Source of the DNA: JBASEY01 sp049652745
Lineage (GTDB): Bacteria > CSSED10-310
Assembly: GCA_049652745.1 (NCBI GenBank)
Contig: JBASEY010000023.1
Coordinates: forward strand, 277,392-341,391
Length of the DNA stretch: 64,000 bases
Direction of reading: 5' to 3'
In this document: positions 19,535 through 28,813 of the stretch, piece after piece
Layout of the letters: each line of letters opens with the position of its first letter
How positions within the stretch are numbered: position 1 is the stretch's first letter
Translations under genes and position numbers: made by a program
The notes under the pieces: generated by a model
The model's input: only the letters and a program-made list of their open reading frames with translations
Told to the model about the DNA's origin: nothing
Databases searched by the model: none

Positions 19535-20961
19535 AGTCAATTTTCCAGCGTTTTAAAATGACCCCCCTTCTTTTTGGAAGTATTTTATCGGTTACTATCA
19601 TAGGGACGGTATTGGTCACCACATTGCTGGTCAACATTTTTTGGCGTAAAGCTGAAGCGCTGTCTCCTTATGTAAGAGTTGTGGAGGTTGATGAGGAGAC
19701 AACCGATCCGGCCAAATGGGGCATGAATTGGCCTCGTCAATATGACTCGTACCAGCGCACCTCGATTCGCACATCGACGCGTTATGGCGGTCATGGCGGA
19801 AGTGAAACGATGCCGGAGCAGAAAAGCGACCGTAATCCATGGATCAAACGCATGTTTGCCGGTTACGCTTTTTCCTTGGATTATCGTGATAGACGCGGCC
19901 ATGCCTATATGCTGGAAGATCAGGAAAAAACCGAGCGTTTGACTGTTCCGCAGTCCGCATCCTGCCTTCATTGTCATGCGTCGATAATGCCATTGTATCG
20001 CCGTTTGGGCGACGGAGACACGTTGAAAGGTTTGCGGGAATCCTACAAAATTCCTTATAAAGAGGCTTTTCAGATGCTAAGCGATATGGGACATGCCCAG
20101 CCGATTTCATGTGTGGACTGCCATGATCCTGATTCCATGGAACTCCGCGTGACCCGACCGGCATTCATCGAAGGAATACAAAAACTGGCGGCATCCGAAG
20201 CCGAGACGCCGCATCTGCAGTCAATTACGCAATGGCGAAAGACATCTCGTGAAAAACCCTATGACCCCAATACAGATGCCCTGCGTAGCGAAATGCGCTC
20301 TTTTGTCTGCGCTCAATGCCATGTCGAGTATTATTGTGGAAAGGAAATGCCGCTGGAATTTCCCTGGAGCCGTGGATTGAGTGCCGATAATCTTGAAGAA
20401 CACTGGAATGGCCGCACATTTCCCGATGGGAGAAGGTTTTCTGATTACAAACATGCCGAATCCGGAGCCGAAATATTGAAAGCCCAGCATCCTGAATTCG
20501 AGTTGTGGAGCCAAGGCATCCATTCCAGAAACGGCGTGTCATGTGCGGATTGCCATATGCCCTATATGCGAGACGGCGCAACAAAGATTTCAGACCATTG
20601 GGTGCGTAGCCCTCTGCTCAATATTACCAGATCATGCCAGGTCTGCCATTACGTATCGGAAAAAGAGCTCGAGGACAGTGTTTACACCATACAAGACAAG
20701 AATTATGCTTTATTGAACAGGTCGGGTGAAGCGCTTATGGACCTGATCGATGCCATTGTTCGGGCTAAAAACAACGGTGCCACCTCGGATGACCTCAAAG
20801 AAGCATTGGAATTACAGCGTAAAGCGCAATGGCGAATCGATTTTATCACTGCGGAAAACTCGATGGGCTTTCATGCTCCCCAGGAAGCGGCACGCCTTCT
20901 AGGTGAGGCGATCGATTATGCACGCAAAGGCCAAATTATCGCTTGTAACGCTATCAGGTAA
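19531..20961 (+). CDS. nrfA: NrfA, pentaheme cytochrome c nitrite reductase (ammonia-forming), CxxCH at the catalytic heme
   Basis: A 476-residue NrfA that reduces nitrite to ammonium with six electrons, outside the cytoplasmic membrane. The N-terminal hydrophobic segment (about 11-37) is a signal or anchor. Five heme sites are at residues 145-149, 194-198, 260-264, 338-342 and 369-373. The first reads CLHCH, whereas most NrfA have CxxCK there with Lys as ligand of the active-site heme; a CxxCH form is known from Campylobacter. The rest of the active-site and calcium region looks normal: RRGHAYMLED, CHVEYY, and KAQHPEFELW followed by GIHSRNGVSC. The pair nrfHA is the standard two-gene complex for respiratory ammonification or nitrite detoxification. 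Confidence 0.95.
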   Translation: MKSIFQRFKMTPLLFGSILSVTIIGTVLVTTLLVNIFWRKAEALSPYVRVVEVDEETTDPAKWGMNWPRQYDSYQRTSIRTSTRYGGHGGSETMPEQKSDRNPWIKRMFAGYAFSLDYRDRRGHAYMLEDQEKTERLTVPQSASCLHCHASIMPLYRRLGDGDTLKGLRESYKIPYKEAFQMLSDMGHAQPISCVDCHDPDSMELRVTRPAFIEGIQKLAASEAETPHLQSITQWRKTSREKPYDPNTDALRSEMRSFVCAQCHVEYYCGKEMPLEFPWSRGLSADNLEEHWNGRTFPDGRRFSDYKHAESGAEILKAQHPEFELWSQGIHSRNGVSCADCHMPYMRDGATKISDHWVRSPLLNITRSCQVCHYVSEKELEDSVYTIQDKNYALLNRSGEALMDLIDAIVRAKNNGATSDDLKEALELQRKAQWRIDFITAENSMGFHAPQEAARLLGEAIDYARKGQIIACNAIR

Positions 20962-21134
20962 TTCGATTGAACGAATTTCTCCTCCTGAAACCGGACATTC
21001 AATAACCAGCATTGTTTTTGCTACTTCAATCCAGAGTTATACGCAAAAAGAATAGGTTTAAAATTCTTTAATGAATGGTTGTAAGATGATGAAAATCCGG
21101 AATAGTGAAATAATGGAGAGGGGGGGTATTTGAG

Positions 21135-21665
21135 ATGAACGCTAAAGATGAATACGAAGGCATCGTATATGAAGAGACACAGCGTTTTACCCAATGGTGG
21201 ATCCGGTTTTTACTTGGCGCCGCGGTTGCTTGTGTATGGTTTTGGTTTGTTCAACAAATATTTTTCGACCGTCCTTTTGGCAATAAACCCGCTTCGAATG
21301 AAGCAATGATCGTCATCTGGCTGTCAGTCGGCATTTTGTTACCGCTTATCTTTTTATCCTGTAATCTTCAGCTTCAGGTGCGAAGAGACGGATTTTATTA
21401 TCGTTTCAGGCCTTTCCAGCTCAAAATGAAAGTAATTCGCTTCGAAGAAATACAGTCATACGAAGCAGTGACATATCGCCCTATTCTGGAGTATGGCGGT
21501 TGGGGCATGCGCTACGGAATCCATGGGAGAGCTTATAATATCAGCGGAAATCGCGGACTCCGTATGAAATTGACCAATGGTAAACGTATTCTGTTTGGCT
21601 CTGCCAAGCCAGAGGAGTTGAAGCTTAACTTGGATGTAATGATGGGGAGATACACCAAGAAATAA
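21135..21665 (+). CDS. DUF6141-like membrane protein
   Basis: A 176-residue protein with two membrane helices (about 22-41 and 57-76) followed by a soluble C-terminal domain. That domain reads like a small PH or GRAM-type fold: LQVRRDGFYYRF, IRFEEIQSYEAV, YGGWGMRYGIHGRAYNISGNRG and LTNGKRILFGSAKPEEL. The YGGWG...YNISGN motif matches what I recall of DUF6141 proteins. Function is unknown. It lies alone between nrfA and the HIT gene, with gaps of 173 and about 280 bp. A GGAGAGGGGGG run stands just upstream of the start. Confidence 0.6.
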   Translation: MNAKDEYEGIVYEETQRFTQWWIRFLLGAAVACVWFWFVQQIFFDRPFGNKPASNEAMIVIWLSVGILLPLIFLSCNLQLQVRRDGFYYRFRPFQLKMKVIRFEEIQSYEAVTYRPILEYGGWGMRYGIHGRAYNISGNRGLRMKLTNGKRILFGSAKPEELKLNLDVMMGRYTKK

Positions 21666-21950
21666 AAACATTTCAACAAAATCAGATCCGACCTTTGCAA
21701 TGTAAAAGCTCGAATTTTTAGACAGATAAACTTCATTTGCTTTTCTAACCGATATTTCTTGCTTTAAAATGTTCATTAACGCGATTACCTTTTTTCGAGA
21801 AGTAAAAGTGCTCATTTTTTTAAAATCAGTCTAATCTCCGCACTGCTGGGAAGATCAAATGCAGAAAATAAATAAACACAATGAGGTCTTATTTTGTATG
21901 TTCAGCAGATGAATGATATGATTTGAATGGAGAAACGGAGTAAGCCGGCA

Positions 21951-22472
21951 ATGAAAAGACGAGATGTTAAAATGGCGCCGTGGAGGCGGACATATTTAGA
22001 GCAGGATACTATTCTGCAAGGCTGTTTTGTCTGTGAGGCTCTCAAGCACGAACCATCTCCGGATACACTTGTGCTTGTTAAAACTGCTCTCTCAGCCGTC
22101 ATGTTGAATCGATATCCTTACAACAATGGTCACGTGATGATTGTGCCGATACAACATGTTTCAAGCTTGTTATCGCTGGATCAGCCGACACTTTTGGAGC
22201 TTGTCCTTTGGACTCAGATTTCCGAATCCATTTTAGGAAAAACCTATCGGCCGCAAGGATTCAATGTCGGTATAAATATAGGCGCCGCTGCCGGAGCAGG
22301 TTTGGAATCCCATCTACATATACATGTTCTTCCCAGATGGAGCGGAGATACCAACTTTATGACGACGGTCGCCGATACTCGAGTTATACCTGAAACTCAT
22401 GAATCTACATGGCATCGCTTGGCAGATTTGTACCGGTCGGCGAAAGACAGGCTTCCTGATGCCCCGTTATAA
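21951..22472 (+). CDS. HIT-family nucleotide hydrolase or phosphorylase
   Basis: A histidine-triad protein of 173 residues when started at the ATG at 21951, which has GGAG upstream; an ATG at 21927 would add eight residues and lacks such a site. The catalytic triad stands in SHLHIHVLPRW. The N-terminal MAPWRRTYLEQD and GCFVCEAL match the Ap4A-phosphorylase-like branch, with a possible zinc Cys pair at CFVC. Likely substrates are dinucleoside polyphosphates or AMP conjugates (family knowledge). The 3' end overlaps the next gene by 14 bp, so it is probably the first gene of the lpt operon, an arrangement I cannot explain functionally. Confidence 0.85.
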   Translation: MKRRDVKMAPWRRTYLEQDTILQGCFVCEALKHEPSPDTLVLVKTALSAVMLNRYPYNNGHVMIVPIQHVSSLLSLDQPTLLELVLWTQISESILGKTYRPQGFNVGINIGAAAGAGLESHLHIHVLPRWSGDTNFMTTVADTRVIPETHESTWHRLADLYRSAKDRLPDAPL

Positions 22473-24594
22473 AATATTGATGACGATTGCTCTGGCAACT
22501 GCAGGAGCTGCTTTTTTAATCGGGTTGACCTATATCATTCCGATGTTTTTGCTGAGATCGGCTGAAAACAAAACTATAACAACCGATAGTGACATCGTAT
22601 CGACTCCCATAATCCCGGACCGAACAAATTCACCCGAAGATGAGGCCGGGCCGATGATTGTCATTCAACCATTTCAAAGAACGGTGACCAGCGAAGGAAA
22701 ACGTGAGTTGGAAATCAAAGCCGCTCGAGCGACTATTGATCAGAAAGCGCGTCTTTTCAACCTGGAAGAAATCGATGAGATTGTGTTTTGGGGAGTAGAC
22801 AACGAAAAGATCACTGTTAAATCCGATGTGGGAACGTGGAATCAACAAAGAAACATTGTTCATCTTCAAGATAATATCCAAGCTTTGATTGAAACGCCTG
22901 ATCGAGAACCAGTCAAAGTGACCGCTCAATGGCTCGAATATGATAGCGAACAGGCGATGCTTCTGGGAGGAGACCGGATAACGATAGGGCATGGTCCTTA
23001 TTCTGCTACAGGAAAACATCTGAGGCTCAGACAGCGCATCGATCATATTGAATTAGAAGGTTCCGTGCATGTTGAGATTGAACCGGAAGCTTTAAAAAAC
23101 CACAAATTTTTCGATGAATTAGTGACGATTGATAGTGGTTTGCTGCAATACGCACACAAGAGTCAGGTTCTTCAATTTGATTATGATCCGGTTATAAAAA
23201 CAAAGAAAAGCACGATGGCCGCTGAAAAAATCACTCTGCACTTAGAAACCAATAACATGAGGATTCTATGGAGTAAAGGATGCTCGTTCACCATTTACCT
23301 TCCTGACAATGATATCCCGGCCATTATAGAGGCAAATGAAATCACTTTCGATCAAAGCGCCAGTTCGCTGATTCTGGAAAAATCGATTTCTGTCGAGCAT
23401 GAAAATCGCTCATTAACAGCGTCTGATCAATTACTTGTAATGCTGGATCCGGAATCGGAAGTTTTACTCAGTATTCAAGCTTCCGGAAATGTCCGTTTTC
23501 AAGATGCCGACATTTCTGGAAGTACGGATTCTCTGCTATGGGATGCCTTAAATGAAATTGCAATTCTACAGGGAAATGCTGAAATAGTGAGCAGAAACGA
23601 CACGCACCTTACCGCTGACCACATACAGCTTCAGATAGGAAAAGCTTTTTATTCCGCAGAGGGACATGTAAAAGTCCGATTTATCGGCGAAAAAGATGGA
23701 TCGTCTGAAATGCCGCTACCCTCTTTTTTAATGGGAGGATTTACTTCAAACGGTTCCGAAAAAGCGGAGGAGACGGTTCTAAATGCCGACCAACTCGATG
23801 TCGATGAACGCTTAGGCCTCATGAGTTTTAGGGACAATGTTCATGGTACCAAAGGAACAGCTTCATTTTCGATGGAAATACTGGATATCCGATTCGATCC
23901 TGACACGCACCAAATGGTTGATATGACGGCTCGAAATTCAGTTGTTTTAACTGATCAGGACCGGTTGTTGACCGGCAATTTTCTAAACTACAACGCAAAG
24001 ACAACCCATACCGAGGTTCTTGAAAATCCAGTATTATGGCACGGAGAAACACAGATACGTGCAGATAGATTTGATTATAATCAAACTGAAAAAATCTTTG
24101 ATATGTCAGGGCACGTCGAGGCTGTGACAATGATTGGCGATTCGCTGGAGTTTAAAACGACACCAAGGGAGGCGGCTGATACAAAAGATCGATTTATCTA
24201 TCTTACAGCAGGGAATGGTTCCTATAATGAAGCGACAGGAAAACTTGAATTTCAAGATAATGTCACCATGCGTAAAGAGGATTTGGTGGTACGGTCACAA
24301 TCGACCCAGTTATATTTTGACGAAGAATCAGGCGAACTCATGCAAATGGACTCATTGGGCAACATACAAATCAAGCATTCCATTTTCGAAGCGACAGGTC
24401 ATTCATTGACCTACTCACCTGAAACTTCTATACTTGTATTGAGAGGAAACGACAAGCAAAAATGTCGAGTTATCCAAGGGGATCGAGGAACGGAAGCCGA
24501 AATAGTTAGGTTTTTTATTGATGAGAACCGGATTGCAATCGAGAAGGGTACAAGCGTGATTTTACCGTCTGAAATTGTGGAGACAGCTCAGTGA
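22459..24594 (+). CDS. LptC/LptA-like LPS transport protein with repeated OstA-type domains
   Basis: I start it at the ATG at 22459, giving MPRYKILMTIALATAGAAFLIGLTYIIP, a membrane anchor or signal, rather than at an ATG 60 bp earlier inside the HIT gene. The following 680 residues are a long series of short beta strands of the OstA/LptA type, with many units like VTAQWLEYDSEQAMLLGGD, GKHLRLRQRIDHIELEGSV and LNYNAKTTHTEVLENPVLW. This looks like LptC (anchor plus one jelly roll) extended by several LptA-like blocks in one chain, much longer than the usual separate LptC and LptA of about 190 residues each. Its GTGA overlap with lptB fixes its role in LPS export from the inner membrane across the periplasm. 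Confidence 0.8.
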   Translation: MPRYKILMTIALATAGAAFLIGLTYIIPMFLLRSAENKTITTDSDIVSTPIIPDRTNSPEDEAGPMIVIQPFQRTVTSEGKRELEIKAARATIDQKARLFNLEEIDEIVFWGVDNEKITVKSDVGTWNQQRNIVHLQDNIQALIETPDREPVKVTAQWLEYDSEQAMLLGGDRITIGHGPYSATGKHLRLRQRIDHIELEGSVHVEIEPEALKNHKFFDELVTIDSGLLQYAHKSQVLQFDYDPVIKTKKSTMAAEKITLHLETNNMRILWSKGCSFTIYLPDNDIPAIIEANEITFDQSASSLILEKSISVEHENRSLTASDQLLVMLDPESEVLLSIQASGNVRFQDADISGSTDSLLWDALNEIAILQGNAEIVSRNDTHLTADHIQLQIGKAFYSAEGHVKVRFIGEKDGSSEMPLPSFLMGGFTSNGSEKAEETVLNADQLDVDERLGLMSFRDNVHGTKGTASFSMEILDIRFDPDTHQMVDMTARNSVVLTDQDRLLTGNFLNYNAKTTHTEVLENPVLWHGETQIRADRFDYNQTEKIFDMSGHVEAVTMIGDSLEFKTTPREAADTKDRFIYLTAGNGSYNEATGKLEFQDNVTMRKEDLVVRSQSTQLYFDEESGELMQMDSLGNIQIKHSIFEATGHSLTYSPETSILVLRGNDKQKCRVIQGDRGTEAEIVRFFIDENRIAIEKGTSVILPSEIVETAQ

Positions 24595-25367
24595 CGGATA
24601 CTTTGAGAGTAGAATCTTTGGTAAAGGTTTACCGAAAAAAACGAGTTGTCGATGATGTTTCCTTGTTTGTCAGCCGAGGAGAAGTTGTTGGGCTGCTTGG
24701 CCCCAACGGAGCGGGGAAGACCACCACTTTTTATATGGTGATAGGGCAAATACAACCAGATGGCGGCAGAGTGATTTTACGAGGAAAGGATATCACCAAT
24801 TTTCCGATGTATGTTAGAGCTCGTCATGGAATAGGGTATTTGACTCAAGAGCCATCGATTTTCAGGAAATTGACGGTCGAGGACAATATTAAAGCGATAC
24901 TTGAGACATTGCCGATATCACCTTCGAATTTCGATACTATTTTAAAAAACATTCTTGTGGAACTTGGAATAGATCGAGTCGCTCGACAGAAAGCCTACTC
25001 GTTATCGGGTGGTGAGCGTCGGCGCGTGGAAATTGCCCGAACCTTGGTCTGTTCACCGTTGTTTATTCTATTGGATGAGCCTTTTGCAGGTATTGACCCT
25101 CTTGCAGTCGAAGACATTAAAACGATTGTTCGGCATTTAAAAGACAGGAATATCGGTGTATTGATCACGGATCACAATGTCAGAGATATTTTAGATATTA
25201 CCGACCGCGCTTATATTATCAGTGAAGGGCGGATATTTGCCAGTGGGACGCCGGAAGAAATAACGTCCAATCCGGATGTCCGACGCAGTTATTTGGGGGA
25301 ACATTTTGAATTATCGGGCAAGCGCTTGCATACAAAGACGGCTGCCGGAGAGGAAACCCGATCATGA
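24591..25367 (+). CDS. lptB: LptB, ATPase of the LPS transporter
   Basis: A 258-residue ABC ATPase starting at GTG, overlapping the upstream stop (GTGA). Walker A is GPNGAGKTTT, the signature LSGGERRRVEIAR, Walker B LFILLDEPFAGIDP, and the switch histidine stands in LITDHNV. The SGGERRR signature and the Q-loop region YLTQEPSIFRKLTVEDN are typical of LptB rather than amino-acid transporters. It energises extraction of lipopolysaccharide from the inner membrane with LptFG, which are not in the window. It overlaps rpoN by 4 bp, the same lptB-rpoN adjacency known in proteobacteria. Confidence 0.95.
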   Translation: MTDTLRVESLVKVYRKKRVVDDVSLFVSRGEVVGLLGPNGAGKTTTFYMVIGQIQPDGGRVILRGKDITNFPMYVRARHGIGYLTQEPSIFRKLTVEDNIKAILETLPISPSNFDTILKNILVELGIDRVARQKAYSLSGGERRRVEIARTLVCSPLFILLDEPFAGIDPLAVEDIKTIVRHLKDRNIGVLITDHNVRDILDITDRAYIISEGRIFASGTPEEITSNPDVRRSYLGEHFELSGKRLHTKTAAGEETRS

Positions 25368-26797
25368 TTGGAATGGAACAGCGGTTGCAGCTCAAAATGG
25401 CCATGAAATTGGTCATGACTCCAAATTTACAGCTTGCTATAAAATTGCTGCAGTTGAACAAAATGGAGTTGATCGAGGCGGTTAACAAGGAGTTGCAGGA
25501 GAATCCAGCGTTTGATTTGGAGTCTGTGGGGTCTGATCCATTGACATCGTCGTCAGAAATGGGAGAGATGGACAAGGGTCAGGGTATCGAGACCGAGGGG
25601 ATGTCCGGTTATGATAAAGTGACGATGGGGGAAGTGGACTGGGACAGTTATTTCGACAATGGCGCTGATACGGGATCATACTTTTCTGAAAAGAAAGAAC
25701 CGGTGGCTTTCGAAAATATTCTTCATCGTTCTCCTTCGTTAGCTGAGCATTTGTTATGGCAGTTGAGTCTGACAAAAGTGACGAAGGAAGAACAGCATCT
25801 TGCTGTCAGAATCATTGGAAATCTCAATGATGATGGCTATTTATCGTCATCGCTCGATGAGATGGCTGAGAGATATAACACGTCTTTGGAAAAATTGGAG
25901 GGCGTTTTAAAAATTATCCAAGAATTTGATCCGGTAGGAGTTGGTGCCAGAAACCTGGCGGAATGTTTATTAATTCAGGTGCGGCAGGCTGAATTTGAGC
26001 GGAACCATTTAGCGGAAAAAATCATACAGCATCATTTACATTTACTTGAGCGCAACGCTTACAAAGAGATAGCCAAACTTTTAAATGTAGATGTGCAGGA
26101 GGTTTTGGATGCGGTCGACTTTATTCGAACGCTTGAACCCAAGCCGGGTAGAGCTTTCAGCACCTCGATCACTCAATATATTCAGCCCGATGTTTATATC
26201 CAAAAGGTCGATGACGAATACCGTATTATTCTGAATGACCAAGGACTGCCTAAACTTAGAATCAACAAGCTGTATCAGCATTATAGAAATCAGAATACCG
26301 ATCTTGAAACTCGTCAATATGTCGAGCAGAAATTTCGGAATGCTCTTTGGCTTATCAAAAGCGTTGAGCAACGGCAACGAACTATTTATAAGGTTGCGCA
26401 AAGTATATTGAAATTTCAGAAGAATTTTTTTGATCATGGTATCCATGAATTGCGTCCTCTGGTTCTGCGTGATGTTGCTGATGACATTGGCATGCATGAA
26501 TCCACTGTCAGCAGGGTATCGACTAATAAATATATGCAGACGCCACAGGGAATATTTGAAATCAAGTATTTTTTCCACAGTGGTCTGAGTACATTGGCAG
26601 GAGAAGATATTTCTTCGATCAGAGTAAAAGAAATCATCAAAAATTATGTTTTGAATGAAAATCCTGCTTCACCGTTGTCGGATCGCCAGATCATGGAACT
26701 GATTCAAAATCAAGGAATTACGATAGCAAGAAGGACGATAGCCAAATATCGTGAAGAACTTAATATTCCACCTTCAAATCGTCGCCGGAGTGTTTAG
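25364..26797 (+). CDS. rpoN: RNA polymerase sigma-54 factor
   Basis: A 477-residue sigma-54. Region I at the N-terminus is Gln/Leu-rich (MEQRLQLKMAMKLVMTPNLQ). An acidic stretch (about 60-110) is region II. The core-binding domain follows, then a helix-turn-helix (DDIGMHESTVSRVSTNKY) and the C-terminal RpoN box ARRTIAKYREEL that reads the -24 GG element. It starts within the end of lptB (ATGA). Three sigma-54 promoter matches and an NtrC-type activator in the same window suggest that it is used for envelope and secreted-protein genes. Confidence 0.97.
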   Translation: MIGMEQRLQLKMAMKLVMTPNLQLAIKLLQLNKMELIEAVNKELQENPAFDLESVGSDPLTSSSEMGEMDKGQGIETEGMSGYDKVTMGEVDWDSYFDNGADTGSYFSEKKEPVAFENILHRSPSLAEHLLWQLSLTKVTKEEQHLAVRIIGNLNDDGYLSSSLDEMAERYNTSLEKLEGVLKIIQEFDPVGVGARNLAECLLIQVRQAEFERNHLAEKIIQHHLHLLERNAYKEIAKLLNVDVQEVLDAVDFIRTLEPKPGRAFSTSITQYIQPDVYIQKVDDEYRIILNDQGLPKLRINKLYQHYRNQNTDLETRQYVEQKFRNALWLIKSVEQRQRTIYKVAQSILKFQKNFFDHGIHELRPLVLRDVADDIGMHESTVSRVSTNKYMQTPQGIFEIKYFFHSGLSTLAGEDISSIRVKEIIKNYVLNENPASPLSDRQIMELIQNQGITIARRTIAKYREELNIPPSNRRRSV

Positions 26798-26868
26798 GAC
26801 GGCTTTGGCCATTTTACATCCGGCTGGTTATAACCTCTTATTTAACATTATTGAGAAAGGGGATAGTT

Positions 26869-27441
26869 ATGCAGGTTTCTTTTACAGCACGTCACATGGA
26901 TATTTCTGATTCATTAAAGCAGTATACGCTTGAGAAAATGGATAAGCTTCAGAAATATATGGAGAACATCGTTGATGCAGACGTTACGTTTTGCATTGAA
27001 AAATATCGCCATAAAGTCGAAGTTAAAATGAAAAGCCATAGTGGTCATGTAACAGGAACAGAGGTCTCAAATGATATGTACCAATCAATCGATCGTGTTT
27101 TTGACAAACTGGAAAAACAATTGCGTCGGCGCAAAGACCGCAGGATCAATTTACAGCGAGCCAAATCACGGTCGGATTTTAACAATATATTATCGGAGAA
27201 TCTTACTGAGACTGAATCTGAAACCGTTGATGCATCGACAATTGTTTGGGAAGAAGTGATAGATGAGATTGTTGAGAGTGAGGTTTATGAAACGAAGGCA
27301 ATGACGCAGGAAGAAGCGTTATTGCAATTCAAGTTTTTAGAACCGGATTTTTATGTTTTTAAAAACACCCAGAATAATGGGGCGGTCAACGTTATCTACA
27401 GGCGTCATGACGGAAAAATCGGCTTGATTCGGACGATTTGA
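26869..27441 (+). CDS. hpf: long-form ribosome hibernation promoting factor
   Basis: I start it at the ATG at 26869, after AAAGGGGATAG, giving MQVSFTARHMDISDSLKQY; a TTG 18 bp upstream is less likely. The 190-residue protein has the beta-alpha-beta-alpha N-terminal domain that binds the ribosomal decoding region, a linker rich in Glu, and the C-terminal dimerisation domain (MTQEEALLQFKFLEPDFYVF, then VIYRRHDGKIGLI). This long form drives 100S ribosome dimers in stationary cells (family knowledge). It follows rpoN, as in many proteobacteria. Confidence 0.95.
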   Translation: MQVSFTARHMDISDSLKQYTLEKMDKLQKYMENIVDADVTFCIEKYRHKVEVKMKSHSGHVTGTEVSNDMYQSIDRVFDKLEKQLRRRKDRRINLQRAKSRSDFNNILSENLTETESETVDASTIVWEEVIDEIVESEVYETKAMTQEEALLQFKFLEPDFYVFKNTQNNGAVNVIYRRHDGKIGLIRTI

Positions 27442-27469
27442 GCATTTTGAGAAAAATCGCATTTTCTTA

Positions 27470-27518
27470 TTGACAGACAGATTTTTATCTTGTAAACAAC
27501 ATATCGAGATATGTTGTT
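27470..27518 (+). promoter_or_regulatory. metK promoter overlapped by a perfect 10-bp-arm palindrome
   Basis: TTGACA (27470-27475) is a perfect -35. With a 17-bp spacer the -10 would be TAAACA (27493-27498). The inverted repeat AACAACATAT-CGAG-ATATGTTGTT (27495-27518) covers the -10 and start region, the right place for a repressor. The remaining leader of about 55 bases is too short for the known SAM riboswitches. A SahR-like regulator is encoded 5 kb away and is the obvious candidate protein (inference). Confidence 0.6.
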
Positions 27519-27574
27519 AGATTGAAAATCTGCAACTGTTAAACATCTTACACCTAGACAAAGGAGAAACGACC

Positions 27575-28726
27575 ATGAATAAACAGGGAGATTTTTTATT
27601 TTCTTCCGAATCGGTAACCGAAGGACATCCAGACAAGATCGCCGATCAAATTTCCGATGCTATACTGGATGAAATAATGCGCGATGATCCTTATGGCCGA
27701 GTTGCGTGTGAAACAATGGTTACGACAGGGATGGCATTCGTTGCCGGAGAAATAACCACGAAGACTTATGTCGATATTCCATCTGTTGTCAGAGATACCA
27801 TCCTGCAAATTGGATATGACAGAGCCAAGTATGGTTTTGACTGTTATACCTGTGCCGTTATCAGTTCCATCGACAAACAATCGCCCGATATTGCTCAAGG
27901 CGTCGATATTGGAGGAGCCGGCGATCAGGGTATGATGTTTGGATTTGCCTGTAATGAAACCCCGGAATACATGCCGACCCCGATTGCGCTCGCCCATAAG
28001 TTGGTGCTGCGCATGACCGAAATCCGCAAAAAGAATATGGTGGACTATCTAAGACCAGACGGAAAATCACAGGTTTCCATTCAATATATCAATGGCAAAC
28101 CAGAGCGTGTGGAAGCAGTTGTTCTGGCATCGCAGCACAGTGATGTCGTCCCAATTAAAAAGCTACGGGAAGATCTGACCGAATTGGTCATAAAACATGT
28201 TATACCTGGACACATGCTGGATAAAAACACCAAACTACATATCAATGCCACAGGAAAATTTGTAGTTGGTGGTCCTCAAGGTGATTCGGGTCTGACAGGT
28301 CGTAAAATTATCGTCGATACTTATGGAGGTTGGGCGCCTCACGGCGGCGGTGCATTTTCCGGAAAAGATCCTACCAAAGTCGACCGATCAGCAACATATA
28401 TGGCCAGATATATCGCCAAAAACCTGGTCGCAGCAGGCGTTGCCGATGAAATTACTGTTCAGTTGGCCTATGCCATCGGTGTCGCTGAACCGGTCTCCAT
28501 TTTCATCGATACCCATGGAAATAAAAATTTCTCCAGAAAGGAACTGAACGATGCCGTTCGAACAGTTTTCCCACTGACGCCAAAAGAAATCATCCAACAT
28601 CTCGATTTGAGAAAACCCATATTTAAAGCAACGGCTGCATACGGCCATTTTGGACGAACCGATGTGGATTTCTCATGGGAAAAAATCGATAAGGTAAAAG
28701 AAATTAAAGCTACCCTGAAAATTTAA
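27575..28726 (+). CDS. metK: S-adenosylmethionine synthetase
   Basis: A 383-residue MetK that makes S-adenosylmethionine from methionine and ATP. The motifs GHPDKIADQISDAILDE, GAGDQGMMFGFACNE and GGGAFSGKDPTKVDRS (P-loop-like) are intact. AAGGAGAAA precedes the ATG. It is a single-gene unit with its own promoter palindrome and a strong terminator 40 bp after the stop. With ahcY and the SahR-like gene nearby, the region covers both ends of the methyl-donor cycle. Confidence 0.98.
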   Translation: MNKQGDFLFSSESVTEGHPDKIADQISDAILDEIMRDDPYGRVACETMVTTGMAFVAGEITTKTYVDIPSVVRDTILQIGYDRAKYGFDCYTCAVISSIDKQSPDIAQGVDIGGAGDQGMMFGFACNETPEYMPTPIALAHKLVLRMTEIRKKNMVDYLRPDGKSQVSIQYINGKPERVEAVVLASQHSDVVPIKKLREDLTELVIKHVIPGHMLDKNTKLHINATGKFVVGGPQGDSGLTGRKIIVDTYGGWAPHGGGAFSGKDPTKVDRSATYMARYIAKNLVAAGVADEITVQLAYAIGVAEPVSIFIDTHGNKNFSRKELNDAVRTVFPLTPKEIIQHLDLRKPIFKATAAYGHFGRTDVDFSWEKIDKVKEIKATLKI

Positions 28727-28764
28727 AGCCTGTAGCCTTTTCACCATCTGATACAGTAAACTCG

Positions 28765-28799
28765 AGGAAGTGAATTTTTAGAATTCACTTCCTTTTTTG
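28765..28799 (+). terminator. rho-independent terminator of metK
   Basis: AGGAAGTGAATT and AATTCACTTCCT form a 12-bp stem with a 5-base loop, followed by TTTTTT. It lies 39 bp after the metK stop and 15 bp before the GH57 start. Confidence 0.9.
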
Positions 28800-28813
28800 T
28801 TTCGGGAGAATAC

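Noticed and set aside
20965..20980. Possible terminator after nrfA
   Set aside because: The stem is only five base pairs and no T-run follows.
21007..21022. CAGCATTGTTTTTGCT upstream of the DUF6141-like gene as a sigma-54 promoter
   Set aside because: The near-invariant GG at -24 is AG.
27442..27574. SAM riboswitch before metK
   Set aside because: The space after the promoter is about 55 bases, and only a simple palindrome is seen, without the conserved core of SAM-I, SAM-II or SAM-III.
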